NCBI RefSeq assembly: GCF_963583255.1
Contig: NC_084803.1
Span: forward strand, 6,376,238 to 6,440,237
Length of the DNA stretch: 64,000 nt
Origin: Pyrus communis
Lineage: Eukaryota > Streptophyta > Magnoliopsida > Rosales > Rosaceae
Direction: 5' to 3'
The notes under the pieces were generated by a model. That model did no database searches. It was not told the DNA's origin and saw only the letters and a list, made by a program, of their open reading frames with translations. Both the position numbers and the translations under genes were made by a program. This document shows positions 35,501-46,464 of this stretch, piece by piece (the first letter of the stretch is position 1; every line of letters begins with the position of its first letter).

Positions 35501-35886
35501 ACATCTGACGGACTAAGATCGTAGAATATTGGCAGAACCATTTGCTTCAGTGTTCTTCTGCACTCCATGATCTGCACCAGCTCCTCAAGACACCAGATGG
35601 AATCCGCATACATGCTTGAGAAGACGATGACCGAAACCTTAGACCCTTCGATTATTTGCTTCACTTTGTCTGATATATTTTCCCCTCTTCTTATTGATTC
35701 GTTCTCCTCCATAAAGAAGTCAATTCCGGCGTCTTTCATTGTCCAGTAGAGGTGGTCCGTGAAGGTTTTGCGCGTGTCTTCGCCAAAGCTCAAGAACACA
35801 TTGTAGGGTGAGGAGGAGGAGGTGGTGGAGGAGGAGGAGGACGGTGAAGATGGAGGTGAGGCTTCAAGGGATGTACTTGTATCCAT
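32360..35886 (-). CDS. TIR-AP2 fusion gene of block A
   Basis: Six exons on the minus strand join in one frame: 35886-35279, 33757-33299, 33196-33171, 33076-33046, 32933-32846, 32557-32360 (GT-AG, phases agree; about 469 aa). Exon 1 has a Ser-rich start and a TIR domain ([18 protein letters not shown] with the conserved Glu, ending ATNG). Exon 2 opens with the TNL linker start (YEGMFIR), then runs through four 18-25-residue repeats ([14 protein letters not shown]) into [20 protein letters not shown]. Exons 3-5 complete a first euAP2-type AP2 domain ([26 protein letters not shown]). Exon 6 ([16 protein letters not shown]) enters a Copia LTR at 32505; the LTR supplies about 48 residues and the stop at 32360. 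NB-ARC, LRR and the second AP2 domain are absent. It lies head to head with the TNL remnant at 41340. Transcription is unknown. Confidence 0.82.
32666..32800. mobile_element. Short foldback MITE in last TIR-AP2 intron
   Basis: gagccaactgagcaaaa at the left is repeated inverted as ttttgctcagttggctc at the right. Inner arms (tttgatccaatgg / ccgttggatcaaattt) also pair. 135 bp, no clear target duplication. Confidence 0.75.
33312..33640 (-). repeat. In-frame tandem repeats in the TIR-AP2 linker
   Basis: About four units of a 72-bp repeat (one shortened to about 54 bp), each encoding a version of [20 protein letters not shown] followed by MSSA. All keep the frame. Block B has no such repeats at this position. 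Confidence 0.85.
35280..35425 (-). repeat. 39-bp in-frame repeats at the end of the TIR exon
   Basis: Three units encode [26 protein letters not shown] and [13 protein letters not shown]. Block B has one unit here. The repeats lengthen the last TIR helix region. Confidence 0.85.
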
Positions 35887-37738
35887 AACCGCTTACTGCA
35901 AAATTAATGATTAATTCAAGTCAGATCACCCTTCATTTCTTCATTTCATTTCAGTCAATAAAAAAAGAGTAGTGCTTTTCTATATACATAATTGGATCGA
36001 AGTGCGCAGATCCGCTCGCCCAAGGTAAAATGAAATACGATGGCTTTTCATAAAAGCAAATAAACTATTAATCGAAAACAGTGGAAAAAACCTGCATGAT
36101 CCTTCAGGCCACGCCTAATTCCCCAATTTACAAGATGTAAGATTTGCAGAGGAAGAAAGAAAGAAAGAGGGAGGAGATGGAGAGCTGGATAAATAGGCAA
36201 ATATACTTCTTTGTCTCCTTCCTTCCTTTGAAGTTAAGGGATCTTCACATAATTTTATTTGAGGGACAAGTTGTGGTGCTTATTCCGGAATCTTGTTCAT
36301 CGACTTAAATTATTTGTATTTTAGACATTAAGATTATAGATTATTATTGCAAAAAAATTAGACGAATTCAATACCGTTAAGACATCCAATTATAGTAAAG
36401 AAAATAAAAATGTGTTTGCTTGACAAACTAGTTTTTATTGAACTAGAGTGGGCTATACTAACAACTAGTGTAGTCGCATGTTTGGCGCAGCAAAAGATAA
36501 CTTAAATGACGTTAGCTCAGACTTGCTTCACTTCGTTCCTCGCTAGCTAATCCCGACTGAAAACATGGTATTAGTTAAGACTATATGTGGATGCCTACTT
36601 GTCTTCCCCAAATTCGTCTCAAGTAGGTTTTTTCAATGATCGCAACCCTCCATGACCTAAAATCTTAGAATTCTGTTACCACTCAGAATCTGCTTACCAC
36701 CTAGAGAGTTGGACGGCAAAAGAGGCAAGGGGAAGAGAGAGGAAGCTAGTTCCAGCTTCAAGATGACGGAATTGGAATTAATCGTAGGATCAGATAGGGG
36801 ATTGAGAGGAAGGAATTGGGGTTTCTTGGGGGAATGGGGAATTTTGGAGGAACAATGATCAGTTTGACTTGAATGATTTGTAGAGGAACTCTACTTTCTT
36901 GGATCCATTCCACACGTGCTATTTCTTTTCCATCAATGTGTCTTACAATTTGTACTTGAATTCCTTTTATACCTATTCAATTAATTTCACAGCTTTTGTC
37001 ATTGTTTTGCGATATGAAACTTTATTCTTTAATTATACGACTATAAATTCTACACAAAAATACTAGGATGCCCGTAAAGATTTGCAATTCTTGTAATAGC
37101 AATGTTAAGTCTTGATTTTTTGTGATGATAATTTCAATCGCGTGTGTGCAACCGAGAGAGAAAAAGAGCAATGCAACTTGGGAGAAACATATGGAGGAAA
37201 AATAATTGAGAGTTCTAGAAAAAAATAAAAAGAAAAAGAAAAGGCAAACGAAAAGGCAAAAGAAAAATAAAAAGTATAAGTAAAAAGAAAAAGTATAGGA
37301 AAAAATGGAAAATAGAGTTCTAGAGAAAATAAAAAGAAAACGAAAAGGCAAACGAAAAGGCAAAAAAAAAATGAAAAAGTAAAAGGAAGATAATGGAAAA
37401 TAATAGAGTTATAGAAAAAATAAAAAGAAAATAAAAAAGGCAAACGAAAAGGCAAAAGAAAAAGAAAAAGTAAAAGTAAAAGGAAGAAAATGGAAAAGAG
37501 AAATTGTTTTGCTTTCTACTTTAATATTGTATTAAAAGCTTTATTAAATTAGTCTAATTTAGTCTATTCTAAATTAATCTAGATTAGTTTTTGAAATTAA
37601 TTCAGTTCGAGATAGTTTGTTGTAATAAGCTCACCCTAGATGAATACGAATACAATTTTTCAAAGAGTTACTAACATAACTACTATTTAAATTAACAGTA
37701 AAATGATTTGGGATTTGAGTGATTTTTGATAGAAATAA
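35887..37738. other. Upstream region of TIR-AP2, incl. purine-rich low complexity
   Basis: Bases 35887-36265 match block B 48095-48535 (5' region, gaaagagggaggagatggag). Bases 37190-37500 are an A/G-rich stretch with repeated aaggcaaacgaaaaggcaaa units that produces spurious Phe-rich frames on the minus strand. No gene was recognised. Confidence 0.6.
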
Positions 37739-38333
37739 TGTCACGCCCCGATCTCGACATACGTCTAGGACCGACATGTGACATCACCCAAATACTCGTA
37801 TATCTCACATACCCCGTCTTAGGAATATGGCAGATCACAATCCGAGAATCAAATTGCAAAGAAATTTTTCGTTTACCTTATGGCTGCATCTAACTTCCTC
37901 GTTAGACTGCCTACATATCCTTAATAGGGATCAAGCCGTTCGTAGTTCACTATCACAAAATCAGACGTTTAATCCACTAAGTTCAAGTAGAAAAGCATAG
38001 TATTTCTTAATCATTCAATATAACCTGACAACATGTAATTCCTGGACTCAGACTACATAACCATCCCATGAAAACATGATTTCTCTTTCATCCAACATAT
38101 AAATCATTATGTCTCATCATGATATCGCAATTCACAACACACATCATATTTAAGAGCCAACGAAACACAAAACCATTCTTAATTAATTTGATCAAAGTAA
38201 TAACAATCATTCCTATATCTTCTAAATTCATACCTTATGAAATCATAATCGAATCGTAGAAAATCCTGAAGGAGTCACCCAGACGTCCAACAACTTTTCT
38301 AACCCAATTCACAAGATTCTCGAAACCATTGTC

Positions 38334-38381
<48 letters not shown>

Positions 38382-40285
38382 CAAAGGCTAGAGTGACACA
38401 GTTAGGCCAAGTCTAATTCTCCAAACAATGAGATTTTAGGTCACTTCACTAAATTCAATAACCTCGGGTTTCGGACCACTTAACGGAACCAAACCAAATA
38501 TGGTCGCCTAAAAATATACCATGTACAACTAATCATCACCTCTAGAATGCGTATAGTCCCCCATTGCGAGTATACCAAGCAGGACCATAGGCATAAACTC
38601 ATTGTGCAGTGATCACCCATCGCAGATATACCAAACATGATTATCCCTGAATACATATGGTCCCCCATCGCGGATATACCAAGCAGGATCATTCATGTAC
38701 CACAACTACGTGGTGCAATCTGATCATCACACATTAAAGATAATTATACGCATACATGCTATCGATTCCACATATCAACTAACATCTAGTTAGATGGAGC
38801 ACATATTTCTACTAAAAATCTAATAAAGTACCTAACTCATCTCCTGACTTCCATCTCTATCTTATGCTAGGTAATAGTGCCAAGTTCAAATAGGTACTCA
38901 ATTGGCAAGCATATCCAATATATTTATCAAACAATATTTAGATCCCATAATTATCATAACATTCATCATAATTATCATTCACATTAATAAAAAGTTAATT
39001 AAACACATATATATATATATATATATATATCACAAATATCATTAATACACAAGCCAAATCATAGTTAATTAGCATAGGTCTATGGCTAAATATATAAAAT
39101 TCACATTTCAATAGAAATCATAATTATAAGACCAATTCATATCACAAATGATACTAATATAAGAAATTAAGATAATAATCATATTTCATATATTCAAGTC
39201 GCTATCTAACCAAAATAGACCCACTAGATTTTCACTAGTAATTCCCTAAGGTCCGTAAACCATATCTACAATAGCATACTAAAATTTGGTGTCAATTCAA
39301 TGGTAAGATCGTCAATTGTTAGAATATTCAAGTGGCGGACCTTATCAAAAATATACTTAGCCAACAACATTTCATAAAACGAATGTTACATATCGGAAAA
39401 TTCGACTTTTTTCCAAAAATTCTCAAATTTTATAAGAATGAAGGCCTCAACAAGTAGAGTAAACTTTATACATGTGGCCGAGTCCAATTTGGCCGTGAAG
39501 GCCCTCGAATTGGCTTGCACCCATGGAAACCCTAAGGTGCGTGTTCTTCAATTTGGTTTCCTTGGTGTTCCTACACCCCAACCACCAGTTGGGTCTTGTT
39601 CCTGGTTTCAGGGGAAATTGATTAAGGGTGATGGTGAATGGTGATACTCACCAGAATGACGAATCGCCGTTGAGAACCCCGGGTTATCCGGTGGAGTTCT
39701 ACCCGAATTAGACCTTAAAAACCCTTGGTTTTTGGTGGAGATGGAAGGAAGAAAATAGTTGAGCAAGTTACAGGTGAAGGAGATAGGAAAATCAGCTGAG
39801 AAATGGAGGAATTGGCCTGAAATTGGCCGGTTTGAAAATAGGTTGGTGGAGCACACAGGTCACGAAATAGGGGGGAGAAAATGTCAGCTTCTCTCCTCCC
39901 TAATTGGTCCTTTATATCCCTCTAAAAATCTGATTGGTCCCTTTTTATTAAACTAACTTAACCTTTAACCCACATGCAGGAATTTAATAATTCCCACAAT
40001 CTATAGTTCACAATTCCAAACGTCCGTAACTATATCGTTATAATTCGGACTCGCAAACGGTTTTCGCCTATAAGTTCGTGGTTTCAAGATGTATTCGAAA
40101 ATATAAATTGTGACCTCCAAAGGTCTACGGATTTTAAACAATTAATTTTCAAACTTCACTTTGTAACTAATTTAATTGAAATCTAATTTCAAATAAATCA
40201 ATATAAATTCTCGAAAAATAATATAAAATTTCAATAATACAAATACGTAGATTATAACAGTGAAATCCGGAAACGGGATTTCACA
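37739..40285 (+). mobile_element. Solo LTR, 2547 bp, with 5-bp target duplication
   Basis: Starts TGTCACGCCCCG, ends GGGATTTCACA, flanked by aataa at 37734-37738 and 40286-40290. No internal region or second LTR is present, so it is a solo LTR. It contains an (AT)n run (about 38338-38380), three degenerate copies of cccccatcgc.gatataccaagca (38560-38700) and another AT run near 39007. Block B near 48750 keeps the similar uninterrupted sequence, i.e. the empty site. Confidence 0.85.
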
Positions 40286-40374
40286 AATAATCCTTGAGGA
40301 AAGATGTACAAGATGAACAATTAGATCATTGAAATATGATGTGGAGTGGACCCTGTAAATGACCCCTCAAATAA

Positions 40375-40610
40375 GCCATAATGAAAGGGACGTGCATGCT
40401 CCACTTGGCTTAGGAGGATATAGCTCAGTTGGTAGAGCTCTGCTCTTGCAATACGATCGTTGCGATTACAGATTGAAGTCTAATTGTCCAAGCGGCAATG
40501 ATAGTATCTTGCATCTGAATTGGTGGCTCACTTCTTTAAGTAATAGGGAAGATGACTGAAGCAAGTACTGAAATACTCTAAAACAGAATTATAAAGGAAC
40601 AAAGAAGTAT
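40375..40610 (+). other. Chloroplast-derived insert (NUPT): trnA-UGC 5' exon and intron part
   Basis: ggatatagctcagttggtag followed by agctctgctcttgcaa is the 5' exon of chloroplast tRNA-Ala(UGC). Downstream gtctaattgtccaagcgg, ggtggctcact and aagtaatagggaag match the start of its group II intron, and gggacgtgcatgctccactt upstream looks like the trnI-trnA spacer. The 3' exon is absent, so no tRNA is made. Differences from remembered plastid sequence are largely C-to-T and G-to-A, typical of old methylated inserts. Confidence 0.82.
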
Positions 40611-40700
40611 CGTCTTTCTTATTGGCACTTTAAAAATATAATTGTTGTTGAAGAACTCTGAAATTTTAATTGTACACCAAGAAGTGCACAGTTAGGCTAT

Positions 40701-41228
40701 GGGTAAAATGTCATTTGACTCCCTTGAACTATTTATCCAGTTGAAATTTAAACCCTTGAACTACTTTTTTGGTAAATTAACCCTATGAACTATTTGAAAC
40801 AAGCAAATTGATCCCTTGTCGATAGATTCCATCCATTATTTCGTCAAATTCAAAGGAAAATTAGTCTTTCATTCATCAATTCTTACTTATTAACTATAAC
40901 CAACGATGTAATTATGACATGTGAAAACAAAATAATGTATAACGCCAATATGAGATGGTCTGTTATGTAAACGTTTGGTTTTTTATTTTCTCATTATGCT
41001 ATATATTTTTGAATTATTTTGTGCACTTGTATCAAAATTTTATTAGTGGTTATAACCGATAAATAATAATTAATAATGAAATGATTAATTTGTTCTTAAA
41101 TTTGACGGAATTGATTCCGTTATCTAAAAGATTAATTGACTGATTTTAAATAATTTAGAGAATTAATTTTTCAAAAAAATAGTTTAGGGTATCAATTAAA
41201 ATGGATCGGAAAAATATGACAAAAGTGG
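40701..41228. mobile_element. Long imperfect foldback element
   Basis: The left arm (taaaatgtcatttgactccc...cttgaacta...aaattaaccc) pairs imperfectly over about 170 bp with the inverted right arm (ctttggg...atatgacaaaag). Both arms end internally at a copy of attccatc/gattccgt...gtcaaattt. No target duplication is visible. Confidence 0.6.
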
Positions 41229-41339
41229 GAAACACTCTCCCTTCGTGATTTGGGGAGACTGAAGGGTCACTGAAGCGAGTAGTTAACTTGGTATCTGCGT
41301 ATCATCTGGGAAAACCACAAGCTCTGCCAACAACAATCA

Positions 41340-41690
41340 ATGGATACTACCGTCACAGCCGTTGATCCCTCCTCTGCATCTTCACCCTCCTCCTCGAAAC
41401 AATGGAAGCACGACGTGTTCTTGAGCTTTAGAAGCGAAGACACGCGCCGGACCTTCACCGACAACCTCTACTGGACATTAAAAGACAACAAAGTCAACGT
41501 CTTCGATTATAATCTATGAGACTTGACTCATCTGCCTTCTGTTGATCGTCTTTCTCAACAAGCATAGAGTTGATCTGCCGCTCCTTAGCATTCTCGGATT
41601 TCCCACAGTTTAGTTCTCCTGTCAACTTGATGGAAGTTCTGTTCGACATGTAACTTGATAAGAAAATGTTCAAATCATTAATAACGTTAA
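41340..41690 (+). pseudogene. Block A TNL remnant: TIR start fused to TNL 3' flank
   Basis: 41340-41504 encodes the first 55 residues of a TIR protein nearly identical to the intact TNL at 49953 (VFLSFRSEDTRRTFTDN, ending NKVNVF). At 41504/41505 the sequence jumps to gattataatctatgagactt, which is 54393 on, in the 3' flank of the intact TNL, and follows it to about 41680. A deletion equivalent to about 4.28 kb removed the rest. Upstream sequence (from about 41225) matches the block B promoter-proximal region. Confidence 0.92.
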
Positions 41691-41699
41691 AAGGAAAGA

Positions 41700-42435
41700 A
41701 ACAATAACAATGTTTTTTAATAGAGAAAACAAATCTGATATGCTATGACATATAATAGCAGCTCTCCCTCGTTGTCAAATTTGACAGCTTCAAATATTTT
41801 TTAATTAATTATTAAATGTTTTTTATTAATTTTTTTTATCAAATCTACAACTCCTCTCTCTCAAGCAAACCTGACTTCTTCCCTTTTCTCATAACCAAAC
41901 ACAGAAACCAACCTCTCTCACTCGAACCTCAAGATCTCGGCGTCGGCAGTCGTCTCTCTATCAATCATTCGTAAGTCAATAATTCATAAATTTGAGATCG
42001 CAATTTATGAAATCCAGAGAGAGGGAGAGTTAGAGAGAGAAGAGTGAAGAAGTAACCGGAACCGACTACTATGATTCGATTAGGAGGTGGAGCTCCGATG
42101 GACGTGAGCGCAGTTGATGGAAGCCTAAATTGTGAAGCGAGTTTAGCATCAGAGATTTGGTTGCAGAGGATTGAAGAAGTGGCGGGAGGAGAGGGAGGAT
42201 CCTTATCAATGTTTTATCTTTTCTTTCAGTTCATCCCCAGGTCCGGGAAGATATAATCCGGTGAGGATCCTTATCAATTATTTATATATGAAAACGCTCT
42301 AAAACTACAAGATAATAAAAACCCCAAAATAGTAACAAGGATTAGCATCTCCAATTGCATCTTAGTCTTCAACACATCTTCTGCCTTTATTTTTCGTCTC
42401 TTCTTCAACTCACAAATTCCTCTTTCTACCCACTT
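41700..42435. other. Intergenic; short open frame without known domain
   Basis: CT-rich around 41850-41950. A 61-residue plus-strand frame at 42071 (MIRLGGGAPMDVSAVDG...) has no recognised domain. Confidence 0.35.
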
Positions 42436-42439
42436 TCAC

Positions 42440-42831
42440 TCACGTTGTCTCAAACACCAACTCCACCTTCTCCGGCGGGTGCCGGTGCTCCCCCTCGTAC
42501 ATTACGATCAGCACCTTCGGATCATCCGGAGCTCGGTCCACGTGTTTCCTCGCCGGGCATCCTCTTACCTTACTGCACTTGTAATATCCCCTGTTCAACA
42601 TAAACAATCAAGCAAACGTCAGATTCAATTCTCACCGTCCGATCATATCGCATCCCGATTTTTCATTTCATTACCAAATCTACGGCTGGAATTTAAATTG
42701 AGTACCTTGGGTAAGGCGAGCCCTTGATCGGCTTCTGACCGTACTTTCTCCAGGTGTGCTCGTCCGCTGGAATATCCTTGATTTTTGAACTTATCGCCGG
42801 CACCCGAATCGTTTTCTTCAACTGCTTTTTC
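42440..42831 (-). other. Complete WRKY group IId DNA-binding domain (two exons)
   Basis: WRKYGQK plus the zinc ligands C-X5-C-X23-H-X-H are all present. The intron falls at the conserved PR|GYYKC site (phase 2, 42705-42591). The protein ends about 14 residues after the last zinc ligand. WRKY domains of this type bind W-boxes (TTGAC[C/T]). Confidence 0.93.
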
Positions 42832-42924
42832 CTGAATTACCAAAAATTACAGCAATTAATTGATTAATTTTTTAAATAAAAAAATCGAATATATAAACAA
42901 GTTTAGGGATTTTTAGTCGTCGGT

Positions 42925-43475
42925 CAAAATTAAGAGTAATGTTAAGGAAATTATTCTTATCGGTGATACATCATTTAAGTTATAAATTTAATTTTCCTAG
43001 CATTACTCTTAATTTAAAAGTAATGATATTTTTATCACATTTTTTTACCATCTTAGGTAGCAGATGAGTTGAATAAGTTACATCATCTAATTTCAATATT
43101 TTTATTAATTAAAACACTTAAATAATCTTAGATGGAAGATGAAGACTCCTCGCATACCACAATCATCATTTAATCAATAATCTTTTTATTAATTATTGAT
43201 TAACATTTTGATTAAATGCTAATTAATTTAGATGATGTGGTTGTTCAACTCATTTGCCATCTAAGATGGTAGAGAAATGTGGTATAAAATTGTGATAAGA
43301 ATAGCATTATTGTTAATTTAACGCAAGGGAGACCTAATTTGTAGAAAAAATTTGCAAAAAAAACGATGTGTCATCAATAGAAATGAGTCATAATTCAATC
43401 ATCAACTTCCATGTCATTTAGTTTGCAAAATTTTGTTTACAAATTTAGTCTCCCTAGCATTATTTAAAAATTAAA
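42925..43475. mobile_element. Nested foldback MITEs
   Basis: An inner inverted repeat (about 43015-43315) pairs agtaatgatatttttatcac...accatcttag with ctaagatggtag...gtgataagaatagcatta. Outer pieces (about 42930-43010 and 43315-43465) share agtaatgtta..., catcattta, tagtctcccta-gcatta phrases seen again near 60535-60730. Related copy at 49529-49800. Confidence 0.6.
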
Positions 43476-43702
43476 CAACAAAAGCCTTTTCCCCAAATGC
43501 TAGGAAAAAAAAAAACAAACTTTTTACTATTTGAAAGTCGAATTAATACGCCAGGCGCATCTTATTGTGTTAGCTTCAACGCGTGCTACAACCATTGATG
43601 CCCAACAACTGACCCGGGATACTGACCGGGTCCATTCTTGTTAGGATTGACGGTATTACATGACAAGGAAAAATAAAAAGTAAAGAAGAAAGATAGACAT
43701 TA

Positions 43703-44229
43703 AGGCCTCGTTTGGCAGCTCGGACTGTACTGACTATTTCTGTCGGATAGGATAAATAGCCACCGGATAGTACTGACTAAATTAGTCGGGTGTTTGGTGC
43801 AGTATCGGACTAGCGATCGTATTATTTATACTGTGTTTGATATTATACTAGATAGGAGGCATCAAACTTTAAAAAAAAAAAAATTTTTAAATGAAATCAT
43901 TTTTTTGTTCCCAGGTCTCTCCGCACCCCCCAAACACCCTCCCTCTCTCTCCCTTCTTCTTCCCCGACGATAGAAGAATCCCAAATAATTGTTCCCCAGC
44001 TCTCTCCGCCACACCCCCCAAACTCCCTCCCTTTCTCTCCCATATTCTTCTTCCCCGACTAAATAATCCGGACGTTTTGGTTGGTTTTATTAAGCGGGTG
44101 TATACCGTATTATCCTATCCGACCGGTTAAATTAATCCGGTGCTTATTTAGTACGAGTGAACGCCAAACACCCGGGTCCGTATAACTAATCCTATCCGAT
44201 CCTTTATCCGATGTGCCAAACAGGGGAAT
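43703..44229. mobile_element. Tourist/Harbinger-like MITE
   Basis: Ends ggcctcgtttggca and tgccaaacagggg are inverted repeats, and TTA flanks both sides (43700-43702, 44230-44232). The interior contains a CT-rich duplicated block and many tccgacc/tatccga motifs. No transposase. Confidence 0.6.
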
Positions 44230-44232
44230 TTA

Positions 44233-44790
44233 CGTGGTTCAACAATTTTTGCTTGCGTCTACAAGACAACAATCAATCTTCCACTATATTAAAATAATGG
44301 ATACGGCAAGAACAATCTTACCAAGCCAAAGACAAGGCTTGATGAATAAAAGAAAATATAACACTCTTACACTGTTAATCTGACTCACAATTTATGGTGG
44401 AACACGCTCACTCTCAACCTTGGAGTGGAACAACTCTTAGAACTCTCACTCCTAGTCTTTTGGATGATCTACAATGGTGAAACGCCACCTCTATTCATAT
44501 GCATGGATTGAAAATCCTAGTGAGTCCAAGAATTAACTCTTCCACTGTCAAGGGAAGTCGAACCACTCATGCACCATCCAATGCATTACCCTTGGAACTC
44601 CATGTGTTCATGCACCACATAGAGGTCCCATGTTTGATTAAATGAACCAACCATTACATTCCTTTGAATATAGTATTCTCCAATGTATCATTTGTTCCCA
44701 AAAGACTTCCAACACTTTTATGGTTCGTTGAGACTATGGAAAAACCAACCAACTCTTATAGTCTCAGTAACCGTGCTAGAGGCGTATTTT
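44233..44790. repeat. Possible LTR fragment
   Basis: Starts acgtggttcaaca and runs without coding potential to the TIR-WRKY exon. The acgtggttc start recalls Copia LTR ends, but no partner LTR or PBS is seen. Confidence 0.3.
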
Positions 44791-45338
44791 AGCTGGGGAG
44801 AGGAAATGTAAACTAAAATACGCAGAATAAAATGCGGGGGTAACGAATGACGCGTACCTCCTCTTGGAGTTGGAGCAATGGTACTCGCCGGAGCCGGAAG
44901 CAGATCCCGTGCCAGGTAACTTGCCCGGAAGTGTAGAAGGGGGAGACTTAGCGCTGTCTGTAAATGCTATTTCAATTGGAGTCGGGCTTTGGAGTAGTTT
45001 AGTGATCTCGTCAATAATTGCCCTGATAAACATTCCTTCATACCTGGTTGTTATATTTGAAAATGAAGCAAAAGTACACAAATATTTATTAGCAACTGCA
45101 AAGATTAAATAAATTTTAAAAAATATTTTAAAGTTTTTTGAAATGACATATAAGATCATCTCCAAAAAGGAATGTCAAATTTTGAACATGAAATTTAAAT
45201 TGACAGTTATATGACATTTTGACATCACTCCATCTGATATGTCAAATTTTAAATATAAAATAAAAATTCATATTTATTTTCTTTGCATTGGTAATGAAAG
45301 AAAATGAACGCAAAGGTATAAAAATATTTAAATATTAT

Positions 45339-45493
45339 AGGGAGTTTTAACGAAAAACCCACGGTACTGTTCACTTTAATGAAAAACCATATTTTTATAC
45401 TAAAAAGTCAATCATAGTACTATTCACTTCACCCTTTATTTTGTCCTTATCGTTAAAACTCAAAATTTTCAAATCCTTTTCATTAGTTTTCCT
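45339..45493. mobile_element. 155-bp hAT-like MITE in TIR-WRKY intron 1
   Basis: agggagttttaacgaaaaac...cattagttttcct, flanked by aatattat / aatatttt (7 of 8 match). Block A near 34048 lacks it. Confidence 0.75.
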
Positions 45494-45824
45494 AATATTT
45501 TATATTGGTAATGAACGAAAATGAGAAGACTAATAAAAAGAATTTAATAATTAATTAAAAATTATTTGAAGTTGCTGTTAAATTCGACAGCAACTATCTT
45601 TGCTGCCATCCCACATCAATCAAAATTTCAGTTGGAAAATACTAGTGTTGTCATTTTTTACACTTATTGTTGATGTGGACTTTTTAATATGTCCTTTGGA
45701 GATACTCTAAACCTAAACATTTTTTTCTTTCTAAATTTGTCATTTGAAATGTTAAAAAAAAAATTAAGTGATTTTTCATAATAATTTTCTGAAATTATTA
45801 ATTAATCATCTCACTAAGTTTTTT

Positions 45825-46464
45825 TGTGACATCCCACATCGCCCAGGGAAGTGATCCTTAAATATATATTCTCATCCTTACCTAGCACGAGGCCTTTTGG
45901 GAGCTCACTGACTTCGGGTTCTGTAGGAACTCCGAAGTTAAGCGAGAAGGGGGCTAGAGCAATCCCATGATGGGTGACCCACTGGGAAGTTGCTTGTGAG
46001 TTCCCAAAAACAAAACCGTGAGGGAATGGTCGGGGCCCAAAGCGGACAATATCGTGCTACGGTGGTGGAGCGGACCCGGGAAGTGATCCACCTCGGGTCG
46101 GGATGTGACAATTTGGTATCAGAGCCTAACCCTGGCCGTGGTGTGCCGACGAGGACGTCGGGCCCCTAAGGGGGGTGGATTGTGACATCCCACATCGCCC
46201 AGGGGAGTGATCCTTAAATGTATATTCCCATCCTTACCTAGCACGAGACCTTTTGGGAGCTCACTGGCTTTGGGTTCCGTAGGAACTCCGAAGTTAAACG
46301 AGAAGGGGGCTAGAGCAATCCCATGATGGGTGACCCACTGGGAAGTTGCTCGTGAGTTCCCAAAAACAAAACCGTGAGGGAATGGTAAGCCCAAAGCGGA
46401 CAATATCGTGCTACGGTGGTGGAGCGGGCCCGGAAAGTCGTCCCGCACGGGCCGGGATGTGACA
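45825..46464 (+). mobile_element. Cassandra TRIM retrotransposon, copy 2
   Basis: LTR1 45825-46110, PBS tggtatcagagcc 46114-46126, LTR2 46181-46464. 5S-like core (gaactccgaagttaa, gatgggtgac) in both LTRs. It lies in the first intron of the TIR-WRKY gene, antisense to it. Block A at about 34374 has the uninterrupted sequence (ctaagttttttcagtc), so insertion followed the duplication. Confidence 0.93.

Noticed and set aside
37022..37455. Minus-strand frames rich in Phe/Leu resembling membrane proteins
   Set aside because: Translation of an A/G-rich low-complexity repeat on the other strand.
40411..40448. Functional tRNA-Ala gene
   Set aside because: Only the plastid 5' exon and part of its group II intron are present; the 3' exon is missing.
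41340..41504. Second functional TIR gene
   Set aside because: Reading frame runs directly into TNL 3' flank after 55 codons.
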